Part shown: positions 9,587 to 18,808 of the stretch, piece by piece
Layout: the number at the start of each line of letters is the position of its first letter
Position numbering within the stretch: position 1 is the first letter of the stretch
Assembly: GCF_032814565.1 (NCBI RefSeq)
Contig: NZ_CP136521.1
Coordinates: forward strand, 1,274,501-1,338,500
DNA length: 64,000 bases
Direction of reading: 5' to 3'
Origin: Hwangdonia lutea
GTDB lineage: Bacteria; Bacteroidota; Bacteroidia; Flavobacteriales; Flavobacteriaceae
The notes under the pieces: generated by a model
Told to the model about the DNA's origin: nothing
Seen by the model: the letters and a program-made list of their open reading frames with translations, nothing else
Databases searched by the model: none
Translations under genes and position numbers: made by a program

Positions 9587-10552
9587 TTACAATTTTGTGG
9601 TAATATGAAAAAGGGCATCGCCTTGATACACCACTGGCGATTGATTTACATTTATAATATAACCCGAATGGTCTGCTTTTACAAAATAATTCATCTTGCC
9701 ATAAGGGTCGGTTATATTACCTAACAAATCACCTTTCTCTAATTTTGCGTTTATTTTAACCGAAGCCTTAAACATCCCAGAAAATTTAGCGCGAATCCAT
9801 TTGCTTTCCTCTATAAAAACACATTCTTTTTTTGGTGTAGACACTTTAAACTTCGAGCTCAACATGCCTAAATGATGCAGTACCCGTTTGGCACCATTAA
9901 CCCCCGAATTGGTTACTATATCATCAATATAAAAAGACTTTCCGCCTTCAAAAAGCAACAAAGGTTTGCCCAATTTATAACAGGTATTTCTAAACGATTT
10001 ATTTAAGTTTTTTGAGTACAACACAAAAGGCGCACCAAAAACTTTAGCCAATCCATAAAGTTGTTTATTGGCTTTAGCAATACGCAATTGTGGGGCATTA
10101 AAACGTCCAGAACCACCGGTGTGAAAGTCCATAACATAATCTACATGTGGCACAACTTCAGTTATAAGTTTGTGGGCCACACGACTTGCCAACGACCCAT
10201 TTTTAGAACCCGGAAACACCCGGTTTAAATCTCGGCCATCGGGGAATTCGCGTTTTAAATTAATAAAACCAAAAATATTGATGATGGGCATACAAATAAT
10301 GGTTCCCGATTTTGGCTTATTAATGCCTTTGGCAATAAGCTGCCTTACAATTTCAACACCATTTACTTCGTCGCCATGAATGCCGGCCGTAAATAAAACC
10401 GTTGGCCCCGGCTTTTTTGAGCGCTCTATAATAATGGGTACATTTACCGGCGATGAGGTGTGTAAATTGGCAACAACAAAATTTACCTCCTTGTGTTCTC
10501 CAGGTTTAATAGATTCGCCTAAAATGGTAAGTATATTGGTTTCGGTACTCAT
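9587..10552 (-). CDS. Succinylglutamate desuccinylase/aspartoacylase-family zinc hydrolase
   Basis: Metallocarboxypeptidase-like amidohydrolase of the AstE/AspA group, 321 residues. Zinc and catalytic motifs are visible: GIHGDE (His59, Glu62), GRDLNRVFPG, MDFHTGG and FEGG (catalytic Glu). The C-terminal ~80 residues form the usual beta domain (KGDLLGNITDPYG). It lies 28 bases downstream of rimK and next to a retropepsin-like protease gene. That neighbourhood matches cassettes in which an ATP-grasp ligase adds amino acids to a target and peptidases remove them, so the substrate may be a glutamate- or amino-acid-modified peptide rather than succinylglutamate; no arginine catabolism genes are nearby. 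A weak promoter-like GATATTTG lies 4 bases before its ATG. Confidence 0.88.
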   Translation of the reverse strand: MSTETNILTILGESIKPGEHKEVNFVVANLHTSSPVNVPIIIERSKKPGPTVLFTAGIHGDEVNGVEIVRQLIAKGINKPKSGTIICMPIINIFGFINLKREFPDGRDLNRVFPGSKNGSLASRVAHKLITEVVPHVDYVMDFHTGGSGRFNAPQLRIAKANKQLYGLAKVFGAPFVLYSKNLNKSFRNTCYKLGKPLLLFEGGKSFYIDDIVTNSGVNGAKRVLHHLGMLSSKFKVSTPKKECVFIEESKWIRAKFSGMFKASVKINAKLEKGDLLGNITDPYGKMNYFVKADHSGYIINVNQSPVVYQGDALFHITTKL

Positions 10553-10580
10553 ATTACAAATATCAATTTATTAAATGAAA

Positions 10581-11456
10581 TTAGCGCCTATTTCGTTCAA
10601 TAAAAGTAATAATAGCTTTGGCAATATTTCGTCCGGTAGCACCCTCAATACCTTCTAAACCGGGTGTAGAATTTACTTCCAAAAGCAATGGTCCGCGTGC
10701 CGATTGCAACATATCTACCCCACAAACCGGAAGTTTTAAAGCTTTAGAGGCATTCATCGCTAATTTCAGTTCGTCGTGATCCAGTTTTATAATATTTGCC
10801 GAACCACCACGATGTAAATTAGACCTGAATTCGCCTTCTTTTCCTTGGCGTTTCATGGCACCAACCACTTGTCCGTCAACCAGCAACGCTCTAATATCGG
10901 CGCCTTTGGCTTCTTTAATAAATTCCTGCACAATAACACGCGCCTGTAAGCCATTAAAAGCTTCCAAAACCGATTCGGCTGCATTTTTAGTTTCGGCCAA
11001 AACCACGCCCAAACCCTGTGTACCTTCCAATAATTTTATAATTACGGGTGTACCGCCCACGTGATTTATAACTTCTTCTACATCGCGCGAGTAATTGGTA
11101 AAAACCGTTTTTGGCATACCTATTCCCGCTTTACTTAAGCGTTGTAAACTGCGTAATTTATCCCTGGAGCGTTGTATAGCGTCAGAAGTTACAATAGTAA
11201 ATACGCCCATCATTTCAAATTGGCGTACCACAGCGCATCCATAAAAGGTTACCGAAGCACCAATTCTTGGTATTATCGCATCAACATAATCCAAATACCT
11301 GTCTTTGTAATAAATGGTTGGTTTTTCGCGCTCAATAATAATGTCGCATTTCAAAGGATCAATCACTTCAACTTTATGGCCGCGTTTTTCACCTTCTTCA
11401 ACCAAACGTTCGGTCGAGTATAAATGAGGGTTTCTGGATAATATAACTATATTCAT
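10581..11456 (-). CDS. rimK: RimK-type ATP-grasp glutamate ligase
   Basis: ATP-dependent ligase of the family that adds glutamate residues to the C terminus of ribosomal protein S6 in E. coli. The 291-residue protein has the N-terminal pre-ATP-grasp Rossmann part ([18 protein letters not shown]), [19 protein letters not shown], the ATP-grasp lysine region [28 protein letters not shown], the RSNLHRGG substrate loop and the metal-binding [14 protein letters not shown] near the end. Starts one base after the retropepsin-like gene ends and is followed by the AspA/AstE-like gene, so all three form one unit. The actual substrate in this organism is not shown by the sequence; S6 is the obvious candidate. 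Confidence 0.95.
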   Translation of the reverse strand: MNIVILSRNPHLYSTERLVEEGEKRGHKVEVIDPLKCDIIIEREKPTIYYKDRYLDYVDAIIPRIGASVTFYGCAVVRQFEMMGVFTIVTSDAIQRSRDKLRSLQRLSKAGIGMPKTVFTNYSRDVEEVINHVGGTPVIIKLLEGTQGLGVVLAETKNAAESVLEAFNGLQARVIVQEFIKEAKGADIRALLVDGQVVGAMKRQGKEGEFRSNLHRGGSANIIKLDHDELKLAMNASKALKLPVCGVDMLQSARGPLLLEVNSTPGLEGIEGATGRNIAKAIITFIERNRR

Positions 11457-11457
11457 T

Positions 11458-11880
11458 CTATTTTTTTAAATTATAAGATACATTTTCAACATCCACATCC
11501 ACTAAAAATTTACGTTTTAAAAATTGCCTCCCAATAAGCACCGGAAATTTCATATCCTCACGCGTGCTTAAAGTTAAGTTAATCTTATAAGACTTTCCAA
11601 AAAATATAATTTCACTCTTAATTTTATATCTGTTTTCCTTAAAACCGTTGCTGCTTTTTACGTTGGTGCGCCAATACTCATCAAACACAATTTCGGTTTT
11701 ACCAAAATTTTTATGTATGGCGCTGTTAAAAATACAGCGTAAACTTTTGCCCTCCTCAATAATCTCAGAGCAATGTATCGCCGATGTATAAGCACCGGTA
11801 TCTATTTTTACATCAATATTGTGCAATCCAAGTTTCGGAAAATCAACAATATCAATACGTCCTACAATTTTTTTAGTCAT
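11458..11880 (-). CDS. RimB/retropepsin-like aspartic protease (Zn_protease family)
   Basis: 140 residues from the ATG at 11880; an open frame continues 17 codons upstream to 11931 but that part runs into the intergenic repeat and lacks family similarity. The hallmark is [13 protein letters not shown] with catalytic-type Asp27 in a DTGA motif, followed by beta strands and [17 protein letters not shown] near the end. This is the family annotated as ATP-dependent zinc protease, now understood as retropepsin-like, and found beside rimK in other bacteria. First gene of the minus-strand cassette, one base before rimK. Likely acts on the RimK product or modified peptides; that is inference. Confidence 0.88.
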   Translation of the reverse strand: MTKKIVGRIDIVDFPKLGLHNIDVKIDTGAYTSAIHCSEIIEEGKSLRCIFNSAIHKNFGKTEIVFDEYWRTNVKSSNGFKENRYKIKSEIIFFGKSYKINLTLSTREDMKFPVLIGRQFLKRKFLVDVDVENVSYNLKK

Positions 11881-11894
11881 TTTTATATTTGTTA

Positions 11895-12080
11895 TTTGGG
11901 CGTTACCTAAAGGTCGGGCTATACGTTCCAAGTCCTCGCACCTCCTGCGTCGGGCTGTGGGCTATCCACTGCTATCCCTAACGCAGGCAAGTCCGCCTTT
12001 TTCAGTGCTCAACCCTAACTTATTCCCTATTTACTGTCGTAACAACTTCGGTCATCTGCCAACCGTCTTCTGTCCTTATA
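11895..12080. repeat. Structured intergenic element, possible dispersed repeat
   Basis: This 328-base gap (11881-12208) holds no gene. From about 11895 it is more GC-rich than its surroundings and bounded by GCGTTA (11900-11905) and TAACGC (11979-11984) as inverted ends, with internal partial repeats (GGTCGGGCTAT / GGGCTATCC, and AAGTCC twice). A further conserved-looking tail runs to about 12080. From memory, very similar GGGCGTTACC...CCCTAACGC elements recur between genes in flavobacterial genomes; I could not check this. The remainder up to 12195 is AT-rich with nothing else seen. Confidence 0.5.
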
Positions 12081-12195
12081 TGTTTTTTAAAAAGCGGCGC
12101 AAGGTAGTAAATAAGTCAATCCAAAAAATTATTTTAAAATAAAAGTTTAACACATTTATATGGTTGTATTTTCAGTCCTAAAAAATTAAAATAAT

Positions 12196-12203
12196 TACCT
12201 TTG
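12196..12203 (+). promoter_or_regulatory. -7 element TACCTTTG directly before uvrC
   Basis: Exact match to TAnnTTTG, ending 5 bases before the uvrC ATG at 12209. Transcription would start at or next to the start codon, so the uvrC mRNA may be leaderless. No TTG at the expected -33 distance. Confidence 0.6.
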
Positions 12204-12208
12204 GTAAA

Positions 12209-14002
12209 ATGAGCAAACCTACCCTCGACATACAATTAAAAACCTTACCCAATGCTCCCGGTGTGTATCAATATTTTGATGCTGATGGCACCATTATTTA
12301 CGTCGGAAAAGCTAAAAACCTAAAAAAAAGGGTGAGCTCCTATTTTACCAAAACGCACGACAACGGTAAAACCCGAGTGCTGGTAAAAAAAATAGCCAAC
12401 ATAAAACACATTGTGGTCGACACCGAAACCGATGCCCTATTGTTGGAAAACAATCTGATTAAAAAACACAAACCGCGCTACAATGTGATGTTGAAAGACG
12501 ATAAATCGTACCCGTGGATTTGCATAAAAAAAGAGCGTTTTCCCAGAGTGTTTTCTACCCGACGCGTGTTTAAAAACTGTGGCGAATATTTTGGACCCTA
12601 CACCAGCATGAAAACCGTTTCTACACTGCTGGATTTAATTCGGGGCTTGTATAATTTACGCACCTGCAACTACCATTTATCCGAAGAAAAAATACAGGCC
12701 GGTAAATATAAAGTCTGTTTAGAATACCATTTAGGGAACTGCAAAGGTGCATGCGAAGGCTTGGAAACCGAAGCCGAATACAACGAAAACATAAAAGCCA
12801 TTCGCGAAATTTTAAAAGGTAACTTTAAGGATTCGCTCCAGCAGTTTCGAGTGCAAATGAAACAGTATGCTGAGAAAATGCAGTTTGAAGACGCCCAAAA
12901 AATAAAAGAGAAAATAGAGGTTCTGGAAAATTACCAAGCAAAATCTACCATTGTAAATCCCAAGATCAGCAATGTTGATGTGTTTTCTATAATGAGCGAC
13001 GAGAGTTACGGGTATATTAATTTTTTACAACTGTCGTACGGTTCCATCATCCGTTCGCACACATTGGAAATAAAAAAGAAATTGGATGAAACCGACCAAC
13101 AACTTTTAGAATTGGCCATTACCGAAATTCGGCAACGTTTCCATTCAAAATCAAAAGAAATCTATGTGCCTTTTAAGGTAAATTTGGGCGACGATATAAA
13201 AGTAACTGTCCCTAAATTGGGCGATAAAAAACATATTTTAGACTTATCGTTGCGCAACGCCAAATATTTCAGGATGGAGCGTTTTAAACAAGATAAAATT
13301 GTAGATCCCGATAGGCACGTAAACCGTATTATGGCACAAATGAAAGCGGATTTACGGCTTGCAGAAGAACCACGGCATATTGAATGTTTCGACAATAGCA
13401 ATATACAAGGTACACATCCGGTGGCCGCCTGTGTGGTTTTTAAAAATGGAAAGCCCAGTAAAAAGGATTACCGCCATTTTAACATAAAAACCGTTGAAGG
13501 GCCAGACGATTTTGCCTCGATGGAAGAAGTGGTATATCGCCGATACAAACGTTTGCTGGATGAAAACCAACCTTTGCCACAGCTTATTATTATTGATGGC
13601 GGAAAGGGGCAACTCTCGTCGTCATTAAAAAGTTTGGACGCGCTGGATTTAAGAGGAAAAATTGCCATCATCGGTATTGCAAAGCGTTTGGAAGAATTAT
13701 TTTACCCAGACGATCCAATTCCCTTATATTTAGATAAAAAAAGCGAAACCCTAAAAATTATACAACAACTGCGTAACGAAGCGCACCGTTTTGGCATTGA
13801 GCATCACCGAAATAAACGCAGTAAAACCGCGTTAAATACAGAGCTTGAAACCATTGCCGGCATTGGCGAAAAAACGGTTGTGGAATTATTAAGGCACTTT
13901 AAATCGGCCAAACGTGTTGCCAATGCCAAATTGGATGAGTTGGAAGCTGTGGTTGGGGTTTCGAGGGCGGAAAAGATTTATAATTATTATCATGGGAAGT
14001 AA
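12209..14002 (+). CDS. uvrC: Excinuclease ABC subunit C
   Basis: Makes both incisions beside DNA lesions in UvrABC nucleotide excision repair. Domains over 597 residues: N-terminal GIY-YIG nuclease (GVYQYFDADGTIIYVGKAKNLKKRVSSYF), the cysteine motif CLEYHLGNCKGACEG, UVR domain that contacts UvrB (QMKQYAEKMQFEDAQKIKEKI), the RNase H-like C-terminal nuclease (ECFDNSNIQGTHPVAACVVF, IIDGGKGQL) and terminal helix-hairpin-helix repeats (TIAGIGEKTVVELLRHF). Length is normal. A -7 promoter element sits immediately upstream of the ATG. The following hydrolase gene overlaps the last 11 bases. Confidence 0.97.
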   Translation: MSKPTLDIQLKTLPNAPGVYQYFDADGTIIYVGKAKNLKKRVSSYFTKTHDNGKTRVLVKKIANIKHIVVDTETDALLLENNLIKKHKPRYNVMLKDDKSYPWICIKKERFPRVFSTRRVFKNCGEYFGPYTSMKTVSTLLDLIRGLYNLRTCNYHLSEEKIQAGKYKVCLEYHLGNCKGACEGLETEAEYNENIKAIREILKGNFKDSLQQFRVQMKQYAEKMQFEDAQKIKEKIEVLENYQAKSTIVNPKISNVDVFSIMSDESYGYINFLQLSYGSIIRSHTLEIKKKLDETDQQLLELAITEIRQRFHSKSKEIYVPFKVNLGDDIKVTVPKLGDKKHILDLSLRNAKYFRMERFKQDKIVDPDRHVNRIMAQMKADLRLAEEPRHIECFDNSNIQGTHPVAACVVFKNGKPSKKDYRHFNIKTVEGPDDFASMEEVVYRRYKRLLDENQPLPQLIIIDGGKGQLSSSLKSLDALDLRGKIAIIGIAKRLEELFYPDDPIPLYLDKKSETLKIIQQLRNEAHRFGIEHHRNKRSKTALNTELETIAGIGEKTVVELLRHFKSAKRVANAKLDELEAVVGVSRAEKIYNYYHGK

Positions 14003-15030
14003 ATTTGTTTTTAAGTTTCAATTATATGTGAAAATCATTTTTCTATTGATAACAGTTCTTTCATTTAGTTTTTTAAATGCTCAAAATATTTTTGAATACG
14101 AAAGAGAAATAGTTAATAAAGAAAAATATGACTTTCAGGAAATTGAATTTGAAAATATAGAAGAGAATATTAAGCTATCAGGAACTTTAATAACTCCAAA
14201 ATCAAATTTTGATAAAATAGTAATTATTGTTTCAGGAAGCGGAAAAGATACAAGGTATGCACACTCAAAGCTAGCAGAAAAACTTTTAGAGAATAACATA
14301 GCTGTATATCGTTATGACGAAAGAGGCGTTGGAAAATCTAACGGAAAGCACAGTCGAAAAGTTACTTCTCTAAAAAATGATTTAGATTATTGTGTAAAAC
14401 ATCTATTTCAATCTGAAGCTACTAAAAATAAGCAAATAGGCGTTATAGGGCATAGTTTGGGAGGTATGGCATCAATTGCAATTGCTGCTAATAATCCTCA
14501 AATTGATTATTTAATACAAATGGCGACACCTGTTAATGCAGGAGATTCATTTAAGGATAGAATTTCTAAAATAGAAATTTTTAAAAACAGAGACAAAACT
14601 ATAGAAGAAATTCAAAAATTGATTGACACATTTAATTTGATAATTCATTCTGGCAAAAGCTTATCTAAAATCAAAAAAGATTGCGAAAAAGCAAGGCGTA
14701 AACTAAAATTTTCTAAAGATTATTACAACATATATTTAAGGGATCAAATGATTGATTTTGTTAGACTTGATACCGAATTATTTTATAAACAAAATGATAA
14801 ACCGTTATTATATATTATAGGGGAAATGGATGAGCTTGTCAATGCCAATAACAATGCATTAAAGTTACAGATGATAAATAATAAATTTATCGATGTTAAA
14901 GTTTTAAAAAAACTTAGATCATTATTTAACTATCAATTCTGAAAAATGGAGAACTTCTAAAACAAGCAAATTTAGGGAAATAGATGATTTGGCGAGTAAT
15001 GAGATTATAAAATGGATTAACAGAAATTAA
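13992..15030 (+). pseudogene. Alpha/beta hydrolase with a C-terminal frameshift
   Basis: ATG at 13992 overlaps the end of uvrC and starts a signal-anchor (FQLYVKIIFLLITVLSFSFLNA). The alpha/beta hydrolase fold is clear: IVIIVSGSGKDTR, YRYDERGVGKSNG, and nucleophile elbow GHSLGG (Ser155), then LYIIGEMDELV with the acid. The frame stops at 14940, but the next frame continues as LDHYLTINSEKWRTSK ... SNEIIKWINRN to a stop at 15030. The join falls at seven A (14906-14912); removing one A restores VLKNLDHYLT, in which His is the expected third catalytic residue. So the gene has lost its catalytic His by a +1 A, or the base is a sequencing error. Noticeably more AT-rich than uvrC and the patatin gene, hinting at separate ancestry. 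Confidence 0.82.
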
Positions 15031-15076
15031 TAACCCAAAGCTAGAGTAGCAGAATTTAAAAAACACAATCAATAAA

Positions 15077-17314
15077 TTGAACAAAAAAGCAATCATATTA
15101 ACCCTATTGCTGCTCGCTTCACTTTCCGCGAAAGCGCAACCCAAAGACACCCAAAAACACGATGTAAAAGTCGGTTTGGTGTTAAGTGGCGGTGGCGCAA
15201 AAGGGTTGGCGCATATCGGCGTACTTAAAGTTATTGATAGTTTGGGTGTTAAAATAGATTATGTTGCGGGCACCAGTATGGGCGCTATTATTGGAGCCTT
15301 GTACGCTTCAGGATATTCTGGAAACCAATTAGATTCCATATTTAAAAAAGTAGATTTCGATAAAATAATAAGCGACGACTTACCACGATCGTCCAAAGCC
15401 TTTTACGAGCGTAATAACTCCGAAAGATACGCTATAACACTACCTTTTGATAAGCTGAAAATTAAATTGCCCTCGGCACTGTCAAGAGGACAAAACACCT
15501 ACAGTTTACTGTCTAAACTAACATTGCACGTAAGCGATGTTGACGATTTTAGCAAACTGCCCATTCCGTTTTTCTGCATCGGCACCAATGTGGAAACCGG
15601 CGAATCGGTGATGCTGGATCGCGGCAATTTAACCCAATCTGTAATGGCGAGTGGCGCGTTTCCATCGTTGTTTCAACCTGTAATTATTAACAACCAAGTG
15701 CTTATTGATGGTGGCGTTGCCAACAATTATCCCATTGACGAGCTCAAGGCAAAAGGCATGGACATTATCATTGGCGTTGATGTACAGGATGGATTGGCCA
15801 ATAGAGAGGAACTGACCTCGGCACCCGAAGTATTGTTGCAAATCAACAACTTTAGGACCATAAAAGACATGAGAATAAAGGCCAAAAAAACCGATATTTA
15901 TATAAAACCCGACATAACGGATTTTACCGTGGTTTCTTTTAGCGAAGGCGAAAAAATTATAAAACGGGGTATAACGGCGGCCTATAACAAAATTCATGCT
16001 TTACAGGATTTATCGAGATACGATGAAAACAAACCGAAGTTTAGGGTGAATTTACACACCCAAGATTCTATCAGAATTAATTCGGTGACACTAAAAGGAA
16101 ACAGTAAATACACCCGCGCTTATGTTTTGGGGAAACTGAGGTTAAGATTGAATGAAAAAATAGCTTTTAAAGAATTTTATAAAGGCGTTAACAACCTGGT
16201 GGCAACCAACAATTTTGATGCCTTTCAGTATCAATTCAACAAATCTCAATATAGCGATGGCTACGATTTAACAGCAACCGTAAATGAAACTAATATTACC
16301 ACGTTTTTAAAATTAGGTTTGCATTACGACGATTTATACAAAAGTGCAGCCCTGGTTAATGTGACCAAAAAAAGGTTTCTTTTTAACAACGATATGGCGT
16401 CTTTAGATTTGGTTTTTGGAGATAACGTGCGCTATAATTTCGAGTATTTAATCGACAAAGGATTTTATTGGAGTGTTGGTCTGCGGTCGCGCTTTAATCA
16501 ATTTCACAAAAACGTGAACGCCCAATTGTTTTTTGATGACAATGAAATAGCAACCACGGGACTAAATAAAATAGATATCGATTTTCAAGATCAAACCAAT
16601 CAGTTTTATTTGCAAACCCTAATAAAAAAAGATTTTGCCTTTAGTGTTGGCGCAGAACACAAGCGTTTGGAGATAAAATCTGAAACCGTTATTACAAACA
16701 ATAATGAATTTATATTTGAAAACACCGATTATTTTAGTGCTTTTGGAACCTTGAGATTAGACACTTACGACCATAAATACTTCCCCAAACGCGGTGTGTA
16801 TTTTAATGGCGATTTACACATGTATTTATTGGCTTCAAGTTTTAATGGCACGTTTGACGATTTTTCGATAGCCAAAGCCGATATGGGTTACGCTTTTAGT
16901 GTTTCTAATAAATTAGCGATTAATTTAAAAACAAGCGGTGGTTTTAAAATTGGCGATAAATCTACGCAATCCTTAGATTTTGCCCTTGGCGGTTATGGCA
17001 ATAATTTAGTCAATAATTTTATTCCGTTTGTAGGTTACGATTTTGTGGCATTAACGGGCAATAGTTACGTTAAGGCGCATGTAACAGCCGATTACGAGAT
17101 TTTTAAAAACCAACACATTACAGTAGAAGGCAATTGGGCAAATATTGATAACGATATTTTTGATACCGGAGAATGGTTTACCCTACCCGATTATCGGGGC
17201 TACGCTTTAGGCTATGCTATCGATACTTTAATCGGTCCCATTCAAGGTAAATTCAGCTACTCGCCAGAAGCCAAACAAAGCGTTTGGTTTTTCAACGTTG
17301 GGTTTTGGTTTTAG
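15077..17314 (+). CDS. Patatin-like phospholipase with C-terminal outer-membrane beta-barrel
   Basis: TTG start at 15077 chosen because it begins a proper signal peptide (MNKKAIILTLLLLASLSAKA). Residues about 30-290 are a patatin/RssA-type serine hydrolase: GLVLSGGGAKGLAHIG oxyanion loop, GTSMG with nucleophile Ser67, and IDGGVANNYP with Asp211 of the Ser-Asp dyad. A POTRA-like segment follows (about 325-400; INSVTLKGNSKYTRAYVLGKL) and then a beta-barrel to the terminal phenylalanine (WFFNVGFWF), as in BamA/TamA-type proteins. This is the type Vd-like (PlpD-like) architecture: a lipase attached to, and probably exposed by, its own outer-membrane barrel. Function likely in membrane lipid turnover or toxin-like lipolysis; the family is common in Bacteroidota. 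Confidence 0.9.
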   Translation: MNKKAIILTLLLLASLSAKAQPKDTQKHDVKVGLVLSGGGAKGLAHIGVLKVIDSLGVKIDYVAGTSMGAIIGALYASGYSGNQLDSIFKKVDFDKIISDDLPRSSKAFYERNNSERYAITLPFDKLKIKLPSALSRGQNTYSLLSKLTLHVSDVDDFSKLPIPFFCIGTNVETGESVMLDRGNLTQSVMASGAFPSLFQPVIINNQVLIDGGVANNYPIDELKAKGMDIIIGVDVQDGLANREELTSAPEVLLQINNFRTIKDMRIKAKKTDIYIKPDITDFTVVSFSEGEKIIKRGITAAYNKIHALQDLSRYDENKPKFRVNLHTQDSIRINSVTLKGNSKYTRAYVLGKLRLRLNEKIAFKEFYKGVNNLVATNNFDAFQYQFNKSQYSDGYDLTATVNETNITTFLKLGLHYDDLYKSAALVNVTKKRFLFNNDMASLDLVFGDNVRYNFEYLIDKGFYWSVGLRSRFNQFHKNVNAQLFFDDNEIATTGLNKIDIDFQDQTNQFYLQTLIKKDFAFSVGAEHKRLEIKSETVITNNNEFIFENTDYFSAFGTLRLDTYDHKYFPKRGVYFNGDLHMYLLASSFNGTFDDFSIAKADMGYAFSVSNKLAINLKTSGGFKIGDKSTQSLDFALGGYGNNLVNNFIPFVGYDFVALTGNSYVKAHVTADYEIFKNQHITVEGNWANIDNDIFDTGEWFTLPDYRGYALGYAIDTLIGPIQGKFSYSPEAKQSVWFFNVGFWF

Positions 17315-17422
17315 TAAGTGGTTGTTTTTTACGATATTTGTAACATGACACCAACATCTTGGGCCGATTTATTACAATTTCTACACTACCTCATCAAGAG
17401 AAATCCTGAGTGAGCGGGCATT

Positions 17423-17470
17423 GTCATTCCTTCAACCTGTGCTGAACTTGTTTCAGTAAGGCAGGAATCT
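17423..17470. repeat. REP-like palindromic repeat, long imperfect copy
   Basis: GTCATTCCT ... GGCAGGAATCT with an inner imperfect pair (GCTGAACT / GTTTCAG). Ends match the shorter hairpins at 18731, 18809, 34911, 50961 and 50991. A related decayed motif (TTGAACGAAGTCGAAAT) follows at 17533-17549. The whole 17315-17569 gap holds no convincing gene. Confidence 0.6.
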
Positions 17471-17569
17471 TTATAAATTCATTATCTTTATAAGCATCAG
17501 ATAAATAATCAACTTTGACTAAAATTTGGTTATTGAACGAAGTCGAAATAAACTTTTAATATTAAAAAA

Positions 17570-18727
17570 ATGCCTTTTTATCATAAATTAGGAAATATTC
17601 CGCATAAACGTCATATTCAATTCAGAAAACCAGATGGCAGTTTGTATTACGAACAGCTGTTTGGCACCATAGGATTCGATGGTATGTCTACAAACAGTTA
17701 CCACGAACAGCGCCCCACGCAAGTCAAGGAAATAAAAAAACAATACAGTGTGGCGCCAAAAATAGCCTTAAAAAACAATTTAAAATCTTACCGTTTAAAA
17801 GGCTTTCAAGTAAAACCTGAAAACGATTTTTTAGAAAGCCGAAAAACCGTGCTAATCAATAGCGATTGTGCTATCATTTTGGCAGCACCAAAGCAATCCA
17901 CACAAGATTATTTTTATAAAAATACCGACGCTGACGAATTGATTTTCATCCATAAAGGCACAGGAAAATTACGCACCATGTTGGGTAATCTCGATTTTAA
18001 ATATGGTGACTACTTGTTGATTCCACGCGGTATTATTTACAAAATAGATTTCGATACCGAAGATAACCGGTTGTTTATTGTCGAGTCACGCCGCCCCATT
18101 TACACGCCTAAACGCTACCGCAATTGGTTCGGGCAATTATTGGAGCATGCCCCCTTTTGCGAGCGCGATATTCGGCAACCCCAAGAATTGGAAACGCATA
18201 ACGAAAATGGCGACTTTTTAATTAAAGTAAAAAAACAAGACGATATTATTGAAATGGTGTACGCCTCACACCCTTTTGATGTTGTGGGTTACGATGGCTA
18301 TAATTACCCGTACGCCTTTTCAATCCACAATTTCGAGCCTATAACGGGTCGCATTCACCAACCGCCACCGGTGCATCAAACCTTTGAAACCGATGCCTTT
18401 GTGGTTTGCAGTTTTGTACCGCGATTGTACGATTACCATCCGCAGTCCATTCCGGCGCCATACAACCACAGCAACATCGATAGCGACGAAGTACTGTACT
18501 ACGTTGATGGCGATTTCATGAGCCGTAACGATGTCGATGCCGGCCATATTTCGCTGCATCCCGCGGGTATTCCTCACGGGCCGCACCCCGGAGCCACAGA
18601 ACGCAGCATTGGGAAAACAAAAACCGACGAGCTGGCCGTAATGGTCGATACCTTTAAACCTTTAATGGTTACCGAAGAGGCCATGAAAATTGCCGATGAG
18701 GGCTACCATAAATCGTGGTTGGAGTAA
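17570..18727 (+). CDS. hmgA: Homogentisate 1,2-dioxygenase
   Basis: Cytoplasmic non-haem iron ring-cleavage enzyme converting homogentisate to maleylacetoacetate, the third step of tyrosine breakdown. The 385-residue protein starts MPFYHKLGNIPHKRHIQFR, has the N-terminal cupin-like part (GTGKLRTMLGNLDFKYGDY) and the iron-binding C-terminal part with His/Glu-rich motifs (GRIHQPPPVHQTFE, HPAGIPHGPHPGATE). It is shorter than the ~440-residue proteobacterial and animal enzyme, as is usual for the Bacteroidota branch. Followed after 115 bases, containing two palindromes, by hppD, which makes its substrate. Confidence 0.93.
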   Translation: MPFYHKLGNIPHKRHIQFRKPDGSLYYEQLFGTIGFDGMSTNSYHEQRPTQVKEIKKQYSVAPKIALKNNLKSYRLKGFQVKPENDFLESRKTVLINSDCAIILAAPKQSTQDYFYKNTDADELIFIHKGTGKLRTMLGNLDFKYGDYLLIPRGIIYKIDFDTEDNRLFIVESRRPIYTPKRYRNWFGQLLEHAPFCERDIRQPQELETHNENGDFLIKVKKQDDIIEMVYASHPFDVVGYDGYNYPYAFSIHNFEPITGRIHQPPPVHQTFETDAFVVCSFVPRLYDYHPQSIPAPYNHSNIDSDEVLYYVDGDFMSRNDVDAGHISLHPAGIPHGPHPGATERSIGKTKTDELAVMVDTFKPLMVTEEAMKIADEGYHKSWLE

Positions 18728-18730
18728 GCT

Positions 18731-18778
18731 GTCATTCCTGCGTGCACACTCAGCTAGTCGAAGTGAAGGCAGGAATCC
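18731..18778. repeat. REP-like palindromic repeat between hmgA and hppD
   Basis: GTCATTCCTGC ... GGCAGGAATCC with inner CTCAGCTAGTCGAAG motif; same family as the 17423 copy. Confidence 0.65.
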
Positions 18779-18808
18779 ATTTTATTAAAATTGAGTTCAA
18801 ACAATAAG

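Noticed and set aside
11899-11985. Possible integron attC site
   Set aside because: The ends resemble but do not fit the attC GTTRRRY/RYYYAAC core; no integrase nearby.
14906-14912. Programmed -1 frameshifting at A7
   Set aside because: Reaching the restored frame needs a +1 (or -2) shift, not the -1 slip typical of such A-runs; a mutation or sequencing error is simpler.
17345-17413. Short ORF MTPTSWADLL... of 22 codons
   Set aside because: No ribosome binding site or promoter match, no recognisable family, and it lies beside the REP element; possibly a decayed remnant, but not supportable as a gene.
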